This document shows, in pieces, positions 9,395 through 19,794 of a DNA stretch of 64,000 nt (the first letter of the stretch is position 1; each line of letters opens with the position of its first letter). This stretch comes from Tridacna crocea (lineage: Eukaryota > Mollusca > Bivalvia > Cardiida > Cardiidae): contig OX031065.1 in assembly GCA_943736015.1 (NCBI GenBank), positions 21,342,427-21,406,426 of the forward strand, given 5' to 3'. Below the pieces are notes generated by a model. That model worked only from the letters and a program-made list of their open reading frames with translations. It ran no database searches and was not told the DNA's origin. The position numbers and the translations under genes are program-made.

Positions 9395-11158
9395 TACCGT
9401 ATATGCTCGACTATAAGACGCCTTCGCTTATAAGACGCTCCCCCAACTTCGAGATTCAAAATCAGGGATTTCGTTGATGACCTCCTATAAGACGCATGTA
9501 GACTTCACACGAACCATAACAGTCCTAAAATTGTGATTATTCAGCTGGATAGACACCAAGCAGATATTACGATCTATCGTCGGGTGTCAGTTGCATCATT
9601 CCAAAAATGAATAGCCTGTATCTTAGCCAATCATACATTGATTCAAATCTAATTTCTTTTTAAAATGGGAAAAAGAAAAGGGTGAAAAAAGTGTAAGGCA
9701 TAGACTAAATCACTCACATTTTTTGTTAAAATAATCCTTTCGGGGAAATTAGGCCTTCGACGGTTTGCTGTAACTGTTAATTATCAATGGGTGCACAGAC
9801 TACTGATCTCGCCGACAGGAAGAATTAAATCAAAGAACTAAAGTATTCAAGAGTGTATTACGCTCAGTAGGTTGTAATCTAAATCTCTACCAAAGAAAGA
9901 AATTTGGACCGGTCCAAATCCAAAGGATTTGAATATTATAAAAGTACCAGACTCAAAAACAGGATTTTGTTTCATCAGCATTTCCAATTTTCCAACACAT
10001 CGTGTTGTATCAGTCTTTTTCTTCCAGGTTGTAAATACCACGAATTATATGGTAAGGGATTGAATATCTGCATTGCGAAGATACTTTCTAGCCATAAATG
10101 ATGAGTTATCACAAAAGAGACTGTAATGCTTGCTAATTCAAACCTAAATTATATAATCGGCAAACCTTTACGGTAACTTTAGGCTATGTTAACTCTTTAC
10201 CAAACAATCTGAAGTTTTCAGGGCTGTGAGAAAAAAGCCTCCTGAAATCATTGTGGAAAAAGGAGAAATGATGGTCACCAGGATTTCCCCTTTTCCTACA
10301 ATGTTTTCTACCCGCCAAGAGCAAGTTTTAATCTTTGAACCGCATTGATTTTTCATTTTTTGTCTGCAAATCCTTCAGTTTGGACCAGTCCAAGATTATG
10401 TCGTTCGGTATTTAAAGAGTTAACCAAAGTGATGTAAACTGCACTAATTTATCGATCGATGGCCTGGGTAGTGTACCCTATAAAATTTTGACATCTGTCT
10501 GTAAAACTTCTAAAAATAGACGTGTACTGTCTTGTAAACCATAGAGTCTGACTGCAGTCACAACCCTTTATCTCCTTACCTCCACGATCAAGTAATAAAT
10601 GCTTCATAATTCTTATTTAGATCTGAATTGCACCGTGGAAAATTTTTACCTCAGTTAGGTTGCTTATTACATCATTCTGATTCGTCACAATGCCAAAACT
10701 TATGAATTAGAACGCATTTGATTTTGAAAAAGTAATGATTCATCTTTGAATTTTACAATCGTGGAAAGGGTCAATCAGTAGATCGTACTTTTATCTGTAC
10801 TACACTGAACTAGTGGGCCATAAATGAACTGGCTGAAACTGACACAGTAAGAGGAATAACTGCTCAGTCAAGTAATTTTTAATCTAAACTAACTAGTAAA
10901 ACGCGATAACTGTGTTTTAAACTTTTATTTCTTCTCACAATGGGTGATAAAAACAACTATTACTTAGTCACTTATAGCTTTAGATCAGCGTAACTCGTTT
11001 GTGTGGTGTTTTTTCCTTCGTGCTGATCAGCAGGTAAGTACGTTCTTCAGATGAAATTTTGCAAAGTCCTTTGATTATGCGCTTATAAGACGCTCCCCCA
11101 ACTTCAAGCTCAAAATTCCAGGGAAAAAAATGCGTCTTATAGTCGAGCATATACGTTA
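9395..11158. mobile_element. Non-autonomous DNA transposon with 23-bp perfect TIRs
   Basis: CGTATATGCTCGACTATAAG (followed by ACG) at 9398-9420 is the exact reverse complement of 11133-11155. Just inside each end lies CGCTTATAAGACGCTCCCCC (26 identical bases in total) in direct, not inverted, orientation (9425-9450 and 11080-11105). No transposase frame is visible. The interior carries a decayed family A copy (about 9885-10060) and the copy at 10193-10419. The target duplication and superfamily are not resolved. Confidence 0.75.
10193..10419 (+). mobile_element. Family A MITE nested in the 1.76-kb element
   Basis: TTAA at 10189-10192 and 10420-10423. The hairpin arms differ at several positions (GAAATGATGGTCACCAGGAT). 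It sits inside the larger TIR element and is therefore younger than it. Confidence 0.78.
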
Positions 11159-11505
11159 ATACTAAGTCCCAGGATGTACTCATTGCAGCATTCATTCCAC
11201 CAACAGGGCTTGAGATCCTGCAGATTTACAAATGTCATATTTATATTTTCACACATATGTAACTCTGCAGGGTTCTACAATTTACAAAACGTCATGTATC
11301 AAGACATGTTTATCTCTAAAGCTTTAGACAGATTTAGGGTGACTTAGAGGGTGGAATCTGACACCCTCTAAAAATAAAGAAAAAAACAATTGTTGGAACT
11401 TGCGAAAGGGCTTGTTGTCAGCATTTTAATCTCTTCCCACAATGCTTTCCACAATTTTCTTGTACATGTTTGTTGGAACTTCCTTTTTACATGACAAGTA
11501 GTTAA

Positions 11506-11714
11506 CCGTTTGCCAAACAGTCCTGATTTTAGCAACACTGTAAGAGAGGCATTGTTGGAAAAAGCAAGATGCAGGTAGTTCAGCATTTTATCCTTTTCCT
11601 ACAATGTTTTCTACCCTTCAAAAGACAGGTTCTATCATTTGAGCAACATTCAGCATTTTGTCTACAAATGCTTTCAGTTTGGAGAAGTCTACAATTTTGT
11701 TTTTTGGTAGTGAG
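11506..11714 (+). mobile_element. Family A MITE, diverged
   Basis: TTAA at 11502-11505; starts CCGTTTGCCAAACAGTCC and ends TTGGTAGTGAG. A further relic (about 11380-11500) precedes it. Confidence 0.7.
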
Positions 11715-12024
11715 TAAAGAAAAACATTCAATTTTGTTTAAAATGTTGGTTGTTTTAGAACATACATTTCTTTCTGTACATCACTGTAATTTATTAGAAC
11801 ATGTATTTATGCTTGGTAAATTTGTATTGGTAATATCTGTATTCAGGTCTGGTCCATTCCTGTGGGCTTGATCTTATACCGCTTGTTTATGCATTAATGG
11901 TCTAAGCTCAAGATCTTTTGGGGGAATAAATACTACAATGAGAGCATTGCAGGACTTAGTGATAGCTTGCTACATGACGTCTAGATTACCTGATGAAATA
12001 GGAGGCTGTTAAGTGAAGAGTAAA

Positions 12025-12230
12025 GCCTTTACCAAACAATCCTAATTTAAAGATCCCAATGAAGGTCTTGGAAACACCGTCAGCAAAGGAAAACATGCTG
12101 GTAAGCAGCATTTTGTCCTTTTCCCAATGATTTCTTCCTTGCCAGAAGCAAATCAAATTGTTTGGTTCGCATTGAATGTGACTAAAGCTTCCTATGTGGA
12201 TGGGTGAAGAGTTTTGCCATTTGTTAAGAG
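12025..12230 (+). mobile_element. Family A MITE, diverged short subtype
   Basis: GCCTTTACCAAACAATCC to TTTGTTAAGAG before TTAA (12231-12234), 206 bp. A separate truncated left end (CCCTTTCCCAAACAACCTC) lies at about 12418-12470; the stretch 12480-12800 shows nothing recognisable. Confidence 0.68.
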
Positions 12231-12813
12231 TTAAAATGTTCTACACACTTAACTCATTATGGTTATTTATTAAGTATCATCACAAAATGTAGAAAGAAAA
12301 ATTTGTATTGCATCACAATAGTATTGTCATAATGAATTCTTTTTATTTTAGACATCTTAGAGACCTTTAAGTTATTCTCATGAAATATGGTTTATTAATA
12401 TGAATTAAGCTTTAACCCTTTCCCAAACAACCTCTGGTTTCACGTCCCTGAAAAAAGATGTGTTCCCATTTACAGCCATGTATTATGGGCTGAAGTTAAT
12501 AACTTACCCCCCTTTAGAATAATGAATGTGTCATCAATTTGTAATTGACCCAAAACTTGTGAAATGGTTATAGTGACTTGAAACCATTCATAATACAGTA
12601 TAATAATGCTTTTTTACCATAGAGCGCTTCTTTACTGAAATATATATTTCACATCTAAAAAATTAATGTCGAACTGTTTTAATTTCAATATTACTGAATT
12701 TCAATAGTCTTACAAAGTACATAATACATGTATGTGTTATTTGTGCTGATACATGTATTTGTCTACACAGTATGCACAAGAACTCGAGGTCCTATCATAC
12801 TTGCTTTAGATCA

Positions 12814-13258
12814 CCCTTTACCAAACAATCCCATCTTTTTCAGTATACTGGGAAAGAGGACCTTTGAAAACATTGTATGGTGTCCATGGCTGTGAGATAG
12901 AGCTTCGGCCTCATGACCATAAGGTCCTGTGTTTGATACCAGGGATTGGGCATAAACTTTGGGACTTTTCATTAGCCCACACATTCGGCACAAGTACTGG
13001 TGTAGTTCTCAGGAAGCAGAATTGAGAGATTAGTATAACTTAGAACGTGTTTCTCATTCGATGTAAAATAAATATGTTTAAATTAAATTAAGAAAACATT
13101 GTGGGAAAAGAAGAAAATGTTGATAACCAGTATTTTCTCCTTTTTCCCAGACTGTTTTCTCCCTAATTACGAACAAATCTTTTCAGTTGAGCCTCATTTA
13201 GTTGTCTCTAAATCACTCTGATTTTGACAAGTGTAATATTTTGTTGTCTGGTAAAGAG
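12814..13258 (+). mobile_element. Family A MITE interrupted by a SINE
   Basis: The left end CCCTTTACCAAACAATCCC and the right end CTGGTAAAGAG surround the SINE at 12877-13091. Without the SINE and one target duplication it is about 219 bp. Confidence 0.82.
12877..13091 (+). mobile_element. tRNA-derived SINE (family 2) with 11-bp target duplication
   Basis: GAAAACATTGT at 12866-12876 recurs at 13092-13102. The head TGGCTGTGAGATAGAGC is an A box, and GTTTGATACC about 45 bp later is a degenerate B box. The tail is ATAAATATGTTTAAATTAAA, resembling the 3' tail of the LINE ending near 61353. The insertion is in the left arm of a family A palindrome. A second copy of the head is on the - strand at 50456-50577. 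Confidence 0.86.
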
Positions 13259-13459
13259 GTGAACTTATGCCATAGTGTTCAATAATGTTTTTTTTTTTTT
13301 CTTATGAAATGCTTAAATAAAGTATTGTGATTTTGATATCTTCTGTGCTCTTATTTCTTTGATTTACATTCATTTTTAAATGTTTGTAATGAAAGTAGTG
13401 GTAAACAAGTCTTGACCACATTCAAGCCTAATACATATTATCTAGCACTGACTGGTTAA

Positions 13460-13680
13460 CCCATTACCACTCAATCCCTACTTTTGACGCCCCTGAGAAA
13501 GAAGCCTGTTGAAAACACTGTGGGAAAAGGAGAAAATGCTAGTAACTAGCATTTTCTCCTTTTCCCACAGTGTTTTCTACCCTTCCCAGAACAAATTTAA
13601 ATTTTTCAGTCACCTTTCTTTTGTCATCTGCAAATGCTTTCAATTTGGACCAGTCTAAAATTTTCTCTTGTGGTAAAGAG
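13460..13680 (+). mobile_element. Family A MITE, model 221-bp copy
   Basis: TTAA at 13456-13459 and 13681-13684, CCCATTACCACTCAATCCCT at the left and TGGTAAAGAG at the right. The palindrome is perfect and its centre is GCTAGTAACTAGC rather than GCTGGTAACCAGC, a paired change in both arms. Confidence 0.9.
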
Positions 13681-13721
13681 TTAAGGTATTGGAGTGGACT
13701 TCTGGTTCACATTACCAAATC

Positions 13722-13796
13722 CTTTACCAAACAATTCCAGGTTTTTACGAAAACATTTTGGGAAAAGGAGAAAATGCTGGTAGCCAGCTACAAGCA
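13722..13796 (+). mobile_element. Family A MITE left half only
   Basis: TCCTTTACCAAACAATTCC through AATGCTGGTAGCCAGC, then a change to unrelated sequence: truncation close to the palindrome centre. Confidence 0.65.
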
Positions 13797-13865
13797 TCTT
13801 TGAACAAGTGTCTTTGAAGCACTTTACATTTGCCTAAAGCTGGCGAGGAACGGTGTTGTGCTTAA

Positions 13866-14088
13866 TTCTTTACCACATAATCCAGACTTTTAACAACCCT
13901 GAAAAAAAACAGCTTTTGAAAACATTGTAGGAAAAGGAGAAAATGCTGGTAACCAGCATTTTCTCCTTTTCCTACAATGTTTTCTACCCTGTCCAAAACA
14001 AATTTCAACTTTTGAGTCACTTGAATTTAGTTGTCTGCTACAGCTTTCAATTTGAAGGAGTGGACAATTTTGTCTTTCAGGTAAACAG
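13866..14088 (+). mobile_element. Family A MITE with matching empty site elsewhere
   Basis: TTAA at 13862-13865 and TGAA at 14089-14092. The flanks (GGTGTTGTGC on the left; CTGCTGTC... and GTGTTTCAGA on the right) occur side by side at 22471-22510 with only TGAA between them and no MITE. This defines the ends of the inserted unit directly. The palindrome is perfect, with arms ending GGAAAAGGAG. Confidence 0.9.
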
Positions 14089-15248
14089 TGAACTGCTGTC
14101 GTACTGTGTTTCAGACGAATCTGTTCAGCCCTCACTGTCTAAGCTAGAACTGTAAGACAACACTTCTAAGCATGTTTTTGGAAGATGCTACAAACAACTT
14201 TTTCAAGTCAAGAAATAAATGCACAGACCTCAACAGTCTCTCTCTGTCTGTCATTCTGTCTATCCATCCTTCCATCCATCTATCCATGCGACAAAACCCA
14301 AATAAATCATTATGGCAAATGGAGAAAATAATCTACCAGAAGATCCCAAATGCATCTTTGTGGAAGATCCTACAATTTTTCAGGTTCTGGAGTTTAAAAT
14401 GCACTCTCAACAATCTCTCTCTGTATGTCTCTTGGCATATCATTCTGTCTCTGTCTGTCCTTCAATCCTTCGATCCATCTGTTCATGAAACAATGACGGG
14501 AAAACAGTCAAATAAATCTTCATGGTAAATGAAGAAAATAATCTATCAGAAATCCCCAAATACCTTGTTAAGAAGACGCTACAGAATATTTTTTGAAGAA
14601 AAGAACGACCTCCATCTCTCTCTCTCTCCTTCTCTCTCTCTCTCTCTCTGACGTTCAGAACTGTGCAGAAGACAGCTTCTGAAAATACTGTGGGAAAATG
14701 GTGGTACCAGCATACTCTCCCATTTCCACTGTCTATTGTCACCATTAAAATTATCTCCCTTTGAAATCTAGCAAAATTTTAAATTTTGCAAATTTTATGA
14801 CTTCTTTTAATTCATCTTCGATTGGATGTCACTCAACATGAGTGGAAGCTACTTTTCAAATGAAAAAAATGTTGAGAAAAGGCTTCTGGTTGAAACCTTG
14901 CAAATTTGCAGTTATCTCCCTTAAAACTGGTCCAGCGGTCATGTCAGTATGTGATTGAATTTTTTGCCCTTTTAATACCCTGTACACAGCGCACTGCACA
15001 GTGAAGATAAAATAGATGAAAGTTAAGGGAAGAGATAGTAATGATTGCAATATTTAAGCATAGTAGCTCAAGAAATCATCATGGCAAATGGAGAAAATAA
15101 TTCACCAGAGGTTCCCAACTGCATCTTTTGGAAGATGCTACATACAATTTTAAATAGTTAAGAGTTACGTCTATTATTCTGCCTCTGTCTATCCGTCCTT
15201 CTATCAATCTATCCCTGAGACCATGAAGAAACTAAAAAAAATAATTAA

Positions 15249-15450
15249 CCCTTTACCAAACAATCCCTAGTTTTTCGACCCAGAGGAGGAAAGCCTCTGA
15301 AAACATTGTGGGAAAAGGAGAAAATGCTGGTAACCAGCATTTTCACCTTTTCCGACAATGTTTTCTACTCTTCTAAAGTCAAGTTTCAATTTTTGAGTTA
15401 CATTTAGTTTCAGTTTGGGCTAGTCTAAAATTTTATCATTTGGGAAAGGG
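15249..15450 (+). mobile_element. Family A MITE, 202-bp subtype
   Basis: TTAA at 15245-15248 and 15451-15454. Left end CCCTTTACCAAACAATCCCT, right end TTTGGGAAAGGG. The palindrome differs at TTTTCACCTTTTCC. Confidence 0.87.
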
Positions 15451-15681
15451 TTAAGGCAGACGAAGAAAATGATTAACCAGAAATTGCATAATGTCTTGTT
15501 TAGAAGATGCTACAGAACTTTTTTTTCTTTTAAGAAAAGAATAATCCCCATCTCTCACTCTTTCTCTTTGTGTCTGTGCCTGACCTTCAGAACACAGCTT
15601 CTGAAAATATTGTAGGAAAAAGGGAAAATGCTGAAAGGAGAATACTCTCTCTTTTCCACCTTGTGTTGACTTCAAGCTTAA

Positions 15682-15902
15682 CCCTTTACTCCATAGATAC
15701 TCATTTCTACGCATTGCTTGTGGGAGCCTTTGGAATACATTGTGGCAAAAGGTGAAATTGCTCGTGACGAGCAATTTCACCTTTTGTTTCTATGTTTTCT
15801 AAACTATCAAAAGATGTCATATACACATAAGAAACGTCTTCATCCTTGCTGTTATCTAGGGTCAGTTAGAGATACCATATAAATGCATTATAGGGTAAAG
15901 GG
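15682..15902 (+). mobile_element. Family B hairpin MITE, copy 2
   Basis: 221 bp after TTAA (15678-15681), ending GGGTAAAGGG. The palindrome has AAATTGCTCGTGACGAGCAA at its centre. Internal sequence (CATCCTTGCTGTTATCTAGG) matches the copies at 1434 and 31081. Confidence 0.86.
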
Positions 15903-16154
15903 TTTAAAAGCCATCATCATAATATATGGTCAGCACAACCTTAAAATTATCTCCCTTTGAAATTTATTAACATTTCAAATTTTGCAAATTTCATGATTTC
16001 TTCAAATGTTCTTTTGCTTGGACATCACTCACCATGAGTAGAAGCTACTTTTCCAACAAAGAAATTGTTGACATGAGGCTTCTGTATGAAACCTTGCAAA
16101 TTTGGAGTTATCTCCCTTAAAACTGGTCCAGCAGCAATGTCAGTTGCTGATTAA

Positions 16155-16358
16155 CCCTTTCCCAAACAATCCCTGGTTTTTATGATCGTGGAATAGAAAA
16201 CTTTTGAAAACATTGTTGGAAAAGAAGAAAATACTAGAAAATGGCATTTTCTCCTTTTCCCACAATGTTTTCTCCCATGCTGGAAACAACTTTCAAATTT
16301 TGAGTTTTGTTTATTTTTCTGTCTGCAAGTGCTTTCCGTTTGAAACAGTCTAAAATTG
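16155..16358 (+). mobile_element. Family A MITE, right end lost
   Basis: TTAA at 16151-16154, left end CCCTTTCCCAAACAATCCCT. The element fades after AAACAGTCTAAAATTG with no terminal GGTAAAG. Confidence 0.75.
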
Positions 16359-16534
16359 TTCAACTTTTTTTCTTTGAAATATCTTGTATTCAGAGCAGCA
16401 GTCACTGAAGAAAAATGACAGACAGATGAAGAGATATTGATGATAAAACTCCTAATAGACTTAAAGAAAACATCATGGCACTTGAAGAAAATTATTCATC
16501 TGCCAAAGGTTTTCAAATACCTCTTTTTCCTTAA

Positions 16535-16732
16535 ACTCTTTACCACACAACTTTTAACAGCCCTGAGAAAGAAACCTATGGAAAACATTGTTGGAAATAG
16601 AAAAGAGGCTGGTAACCATTCTTCTTCTTTTCCCATAATATTTTCTACCATATCAAAGTCAGAAATCATCATATTACCAAGATTTAATTGAATATGGTCC
16701 AATCCAATTTTTTTTTTTTGTTTGGTAAAGAT
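16535..16732 (+). mobile_element. Family A MITE, diverged
   Basis: TTAA at 16531-16534 and 16733-16736. The palindrome is shortened (GAGGCTGGTAACC) and the right end GTTTGGTAAAGATG follows a T run. Confidence 0.72.
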
Positions 16733-16779
16733 GTTAAAGAGAGAGTGTTCGAAACCATTGTTGGACGTCTGGATATCTT

Positions 16780-17650
16780 TCTCTCTCCCTAAAGAAGATA
16801 GCCTTTGAAAGCATTATGGGAAGCAGAAAATGCTGGTATAAGCATTTTTCTTCTCTACCCTTTCCAAGACAAATGCATTCATTTGAAAAAATAACAAAAA
16901 CACCTAATGTGCTATCTGCAAATGCTTTCAATATGGATCAGCCTATATAAACTTTTCAAAATTCTGGTATGTATTTAACCCTTTACCACACAACAAAACA
17001 CAAGACTTGTCCAAATTCAAAGCAATTACAGAGGACAATTTATACTCAACTCTTTATCAAAGGACAGAATTTTGGACAAGACCAAATTGAAAGCATTTGC
17101 AGATGGCAAAATAACCATAGTTGAAATGATAATTTCTTCCTCAAATGTGGTAGAGGACCGGCATTGTGGGAAAAGGAGAAAATGCTGGTTATCAGCATTT
17201 TACCCTTTTCCCACAATGTTGTCAAAAGACTTCTTGAGAAAATGCTGGTATCAGAATATTTTCTTTTCTACCCTTTCCAAGACAAATGCCTACATTATAA
17301 AAAAACTTATGTGTTATCAGCAAATACTTTCAATACATCTAAATCTACAGACTTTGCAATAATTCTGGTATTTAGTTAACCCTTTACCACAAAACAAAAC
17401 ACAATACTTGTCCAAATTCAAAGCAATTTACACAACGCTTCACCAACCACGATATGTTTTGACTTGACCAAATTGAATGCATTTGGGGACGACAAAATAA
17501 TCATGACTCAAATGATGATTTCTTCCTTAAATACGGTAGAAACCATTGAGGGAAAAGTAGAAAATTCTGGTTACCAGTATTTTCTCCTTTTCCCACAATA
17601 TGTTCCAAAGGGTTCTTGCACTGGGTCTGATTGTGTGGTAAAGAGTTACA
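16780..17650. repeat. Tandem duplication built from family A MITEs
   Basis: A segment containing CTACCCTTTCCAAGACAAAT and a fresh left end (CCCTTTACCACA) starts near 16855 and again near 17268, a period of about 413 bp. Reversed and forward MITE pieces alternate inside it. A good palindrome is present at about 17162-17222, and a reversed copy ends GTGTGGTAAAGAG near 17645. Another relic lies at 17655-17785. Confidence 0.62.
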
Positions 17651-18131
17651 TAAACGATGGAATTTGTCTTTTATAGAGTAGAAAACATTGTGAGAATGAA
17701 GAAAATGTTTGTTACTAGCCCTTTTTCTTTTTCCCTCAATGATTTCATAAAAATTTCTTTGGTTGAATTGAATAGGAAAGGGTTAAACCATCCATTCTGA
17801 CAGCAATGCAACAAGATGACAGTTGAATAAGTTTTAAGGGAGATAACTCCATTTTTGCAAGGTTTTTAGATACAGGCTACTTTTCATCAATTTGTTCAAT
17901 GGAAAAGACACTTTCAATAATGGTTATTAATGTCCAAGTCAGAAAAATTCTAGAAATTGTGTGATAAATAGAAAAAAGCTGATTTTGTTGATATTCAAAG
18001 GGAGACAATCTGACCATTCATTATTACAAGTAGAATCAAAGGACTGATAGTCCTGAGAGTTGCCTGTTGGGTGTATTCCCCCTTACTAAATTTCCAAAGG
18101 TATTCTTTTACAAGCGTTGAAGATACTAGAT

Positions 18132-18224
18132 GACCTTACCATAAGATGGTATTCTATTGGAACCAATCCACGGTCTGAGAATCATTGGAGTGAACACTGA
18201 CCAATCACGTGACCAAACCTCAGA
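18132..18224 (+). repeat. DIRS left inverted terminal repeat
   Basis: Segment 18151-18224 matches the reverse complement of 21473-21543 with few differences (ATTGGAACCAATCCAC, GTGAACACTGACCAATCACG). Homology continues outward to GACCTTACC with small gaps. It holds an inverted CCAAT box next to CACGTG. Confidence 0.88.
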
Positions 18225-18447
18225 ACACGTATGACCCTTGCAAGCTGCAAATCTCGGATTAATAAATGGAAATTTAATTTTAAAAAATATTCATTAATTT
18301 GCATCTCTCGGGAATAAATTATATACCAATTTTATTTAAAGTTGGTGATATACGAGGATTTAGTGATTTCTGTGACGGATTATTTCAGTGTTAAGAGTTA
18401 TTGTGGAAAAATAATTTGTGCTTTGTTAGCGCGACTGATAAGCCAGT

Positions 18448-19794
18448 ATGGCTGACCAGAACAAAGAACAGCAAGGAGAATCAGAAATACGCGAATTAGC
18501 GGGACCGTCACAAGAAGGCTCGAATGTATCTAGGAATGCATTTGATATATTTGCGAGTGAAACTAGTGCCACTCTTCAGATTCAACGGTCTCAGACCGCT
18601 GGAGTGGGAAAAATGAGATCAGTCGGCCGGGATGGATACTCCCTCGAGAGATCCACTGATAACGGAAACACCATCGGCCGAGTTGGGAGCCCCTTCGAGG
18701 GCCCCAATGATGTAGTTGAGCAGGTGCGCCCTGGGAATTCTGGGATCGCGCACGCAGAGAATCAAAACAAAAACAATAACAAAAGTCTGCAGACGCAGAT
18801 CCGAAGGAACCATGACCTAATTAGTCAGCAGCAAAAACTTTTTCAGACGTTAATTGACAAAGTTGACAGTCTTTCGAAATTAGTTTCGACCCCGGCCTCT
18901 GCTGACAACGACGAATACCCGCCACAAGCGTGTTATGAGAGTGTCTCTGACTCTGACAGCGAGGTAGATGGAGATCGGGAGTCAAGATCAGAAACCTCTT
19001 TCAGCGCGTTGAATAATTCCGATCTGCCCGAAGTGAGTGAAACGCGAAAGATGCTGATCAAACTCGGGGGAGATTTCGAAAAATCGGAGGGTCTTGGCAG
19101 CGAAGTTGACCAAAACTTGGCACAAGTTGTGGATGCTGGGATTACGCAACCCATTGACAGAAAACTAGCTTCTTCACTATGCGAAAAACAATTAAGACCG
19201 GCGAACTGCACCTCACTGTTGGTGCCAAAACTGAATAAAGAAATATGGACTAGTTCCTCCTTATTCAGAAACATTAAGGAAAATGACAAAAAATTCCAAA
19301 CAGCTCAAGGTTACCTAACTGCCGGCCTCATTCCATTGGTAAATTTGATGGATTGTTTGTTGAAGACAAACCAGTACAAAGAATTCGAGCTGGCTAAGGA
19401 TTCTTTTCAGTTGCTTGCATATGCACATAGGGATGTTACAAATTTAAGGCGGCAACACATTAGGCCAGGCCTAAATGAAAAATACCGTCAACTTTGCAAT
19501 GACACTACCCCTCTGACAAACAACTTACTTGGAGACGACTTGGAAGTTCAGTTAAAATCCATGGATGCTATGAGAAAACTTGGTACGGACATAACTAAAG
19601 GGAAACAGAGTGCTAACCCTAACAAACGCTATGCAAGCAAGAGAGACTATAAAGGTTCCCCCGTAAGCCGATCAACTAGCTACCAGGCCAACTCCAATCG
19701 ACCTTTGAATAAAGATCATTTTTTAGGGAAAAAGAGCCGGCAGCAAAACCAACTGCCGGCAGAGAGAAAGCCAAACAGGATGTACAAAAAGTAA
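18448..19794 (+). CDS. DIRS gag-like protein (448 aa)
   Basis: The frame begins with ATG (MADQNKEQQGESE) 223 bp inside the left repeat and ends TAA at 19792-19794. The N-terminal half is polar and low in hydrophobic residues. The middle carries a conserved-looking block (LVPKLNKEIWTSSSLF, GYLTAGLIPLVNLMDCLL), and the C terminus is basic (KKSRQQNQLPAERKPNRMYKK), as expected for a nucleic-acid-binding gag. No zinc knuckle is seen. Its position before a DIRS reverse transcriptase supports the assignment. The 3' end overlaps the -1 frame from 19713. Confidence 0.82.
   Translation: MADQNKEQQGESEIRELAGPSQEGSNVSRNAFDIFASETSATLQIQRSQTAGVGKMRSVGRDGYSLERSTDNGNTIGRVGSPFEGPNDVVEQVRPGNSGIAHAENQNKNNNKSLQTQIRRNHDLISQQQKLFQTLIDKVDSLSKLVSTPASADNDEYPPQACYESVSDSDSEVDGDRESRSETSFSALNNSDLPEVSETRKMLIKLGGDFEKSEGLGSEVDQNLAQVVDAGITQPIDRKLASSLCEKQLRPANCTSLLVPKLNKEIWTSSSLFRNIKENDKKFQTAQGYLTAGLIPLVNLMDCLLKTNQYKEFELAKDSFQLLAYAHRDVTNLRRQHIRPGLNEKYRQLCNDTTPLTNNLLGDDLEVQLKSMDAMRKLGTDITKGKQSANPNKRYASKRDYKGSPVSRSTSYQANSNRPLNKDHFLGKKSRQQNQLPAERKPNRMYKK

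Larger units (their letters stand above)
14170..16520 (+). repeat. Degenerate array of related blocks with duplicated segments
   Basis: The block GGAAGATGCTACA recurs at about 14185, 14360, 14571, 15129 and 15504. It is often preceded by CATGGCAAATGGAGAAAATAA and followed by T-runs and CTCTGTCTGTC-type sequence. A separate 200-bp block (TTATCTCCCTTTGAAAT... to AAAACTGGTCCAGC) occurs at 14751-14940 and 15946-16132. MITE copies are inserted between the units. Short (CT)n runs lie at 14614-14650. Confidence 0.6.
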
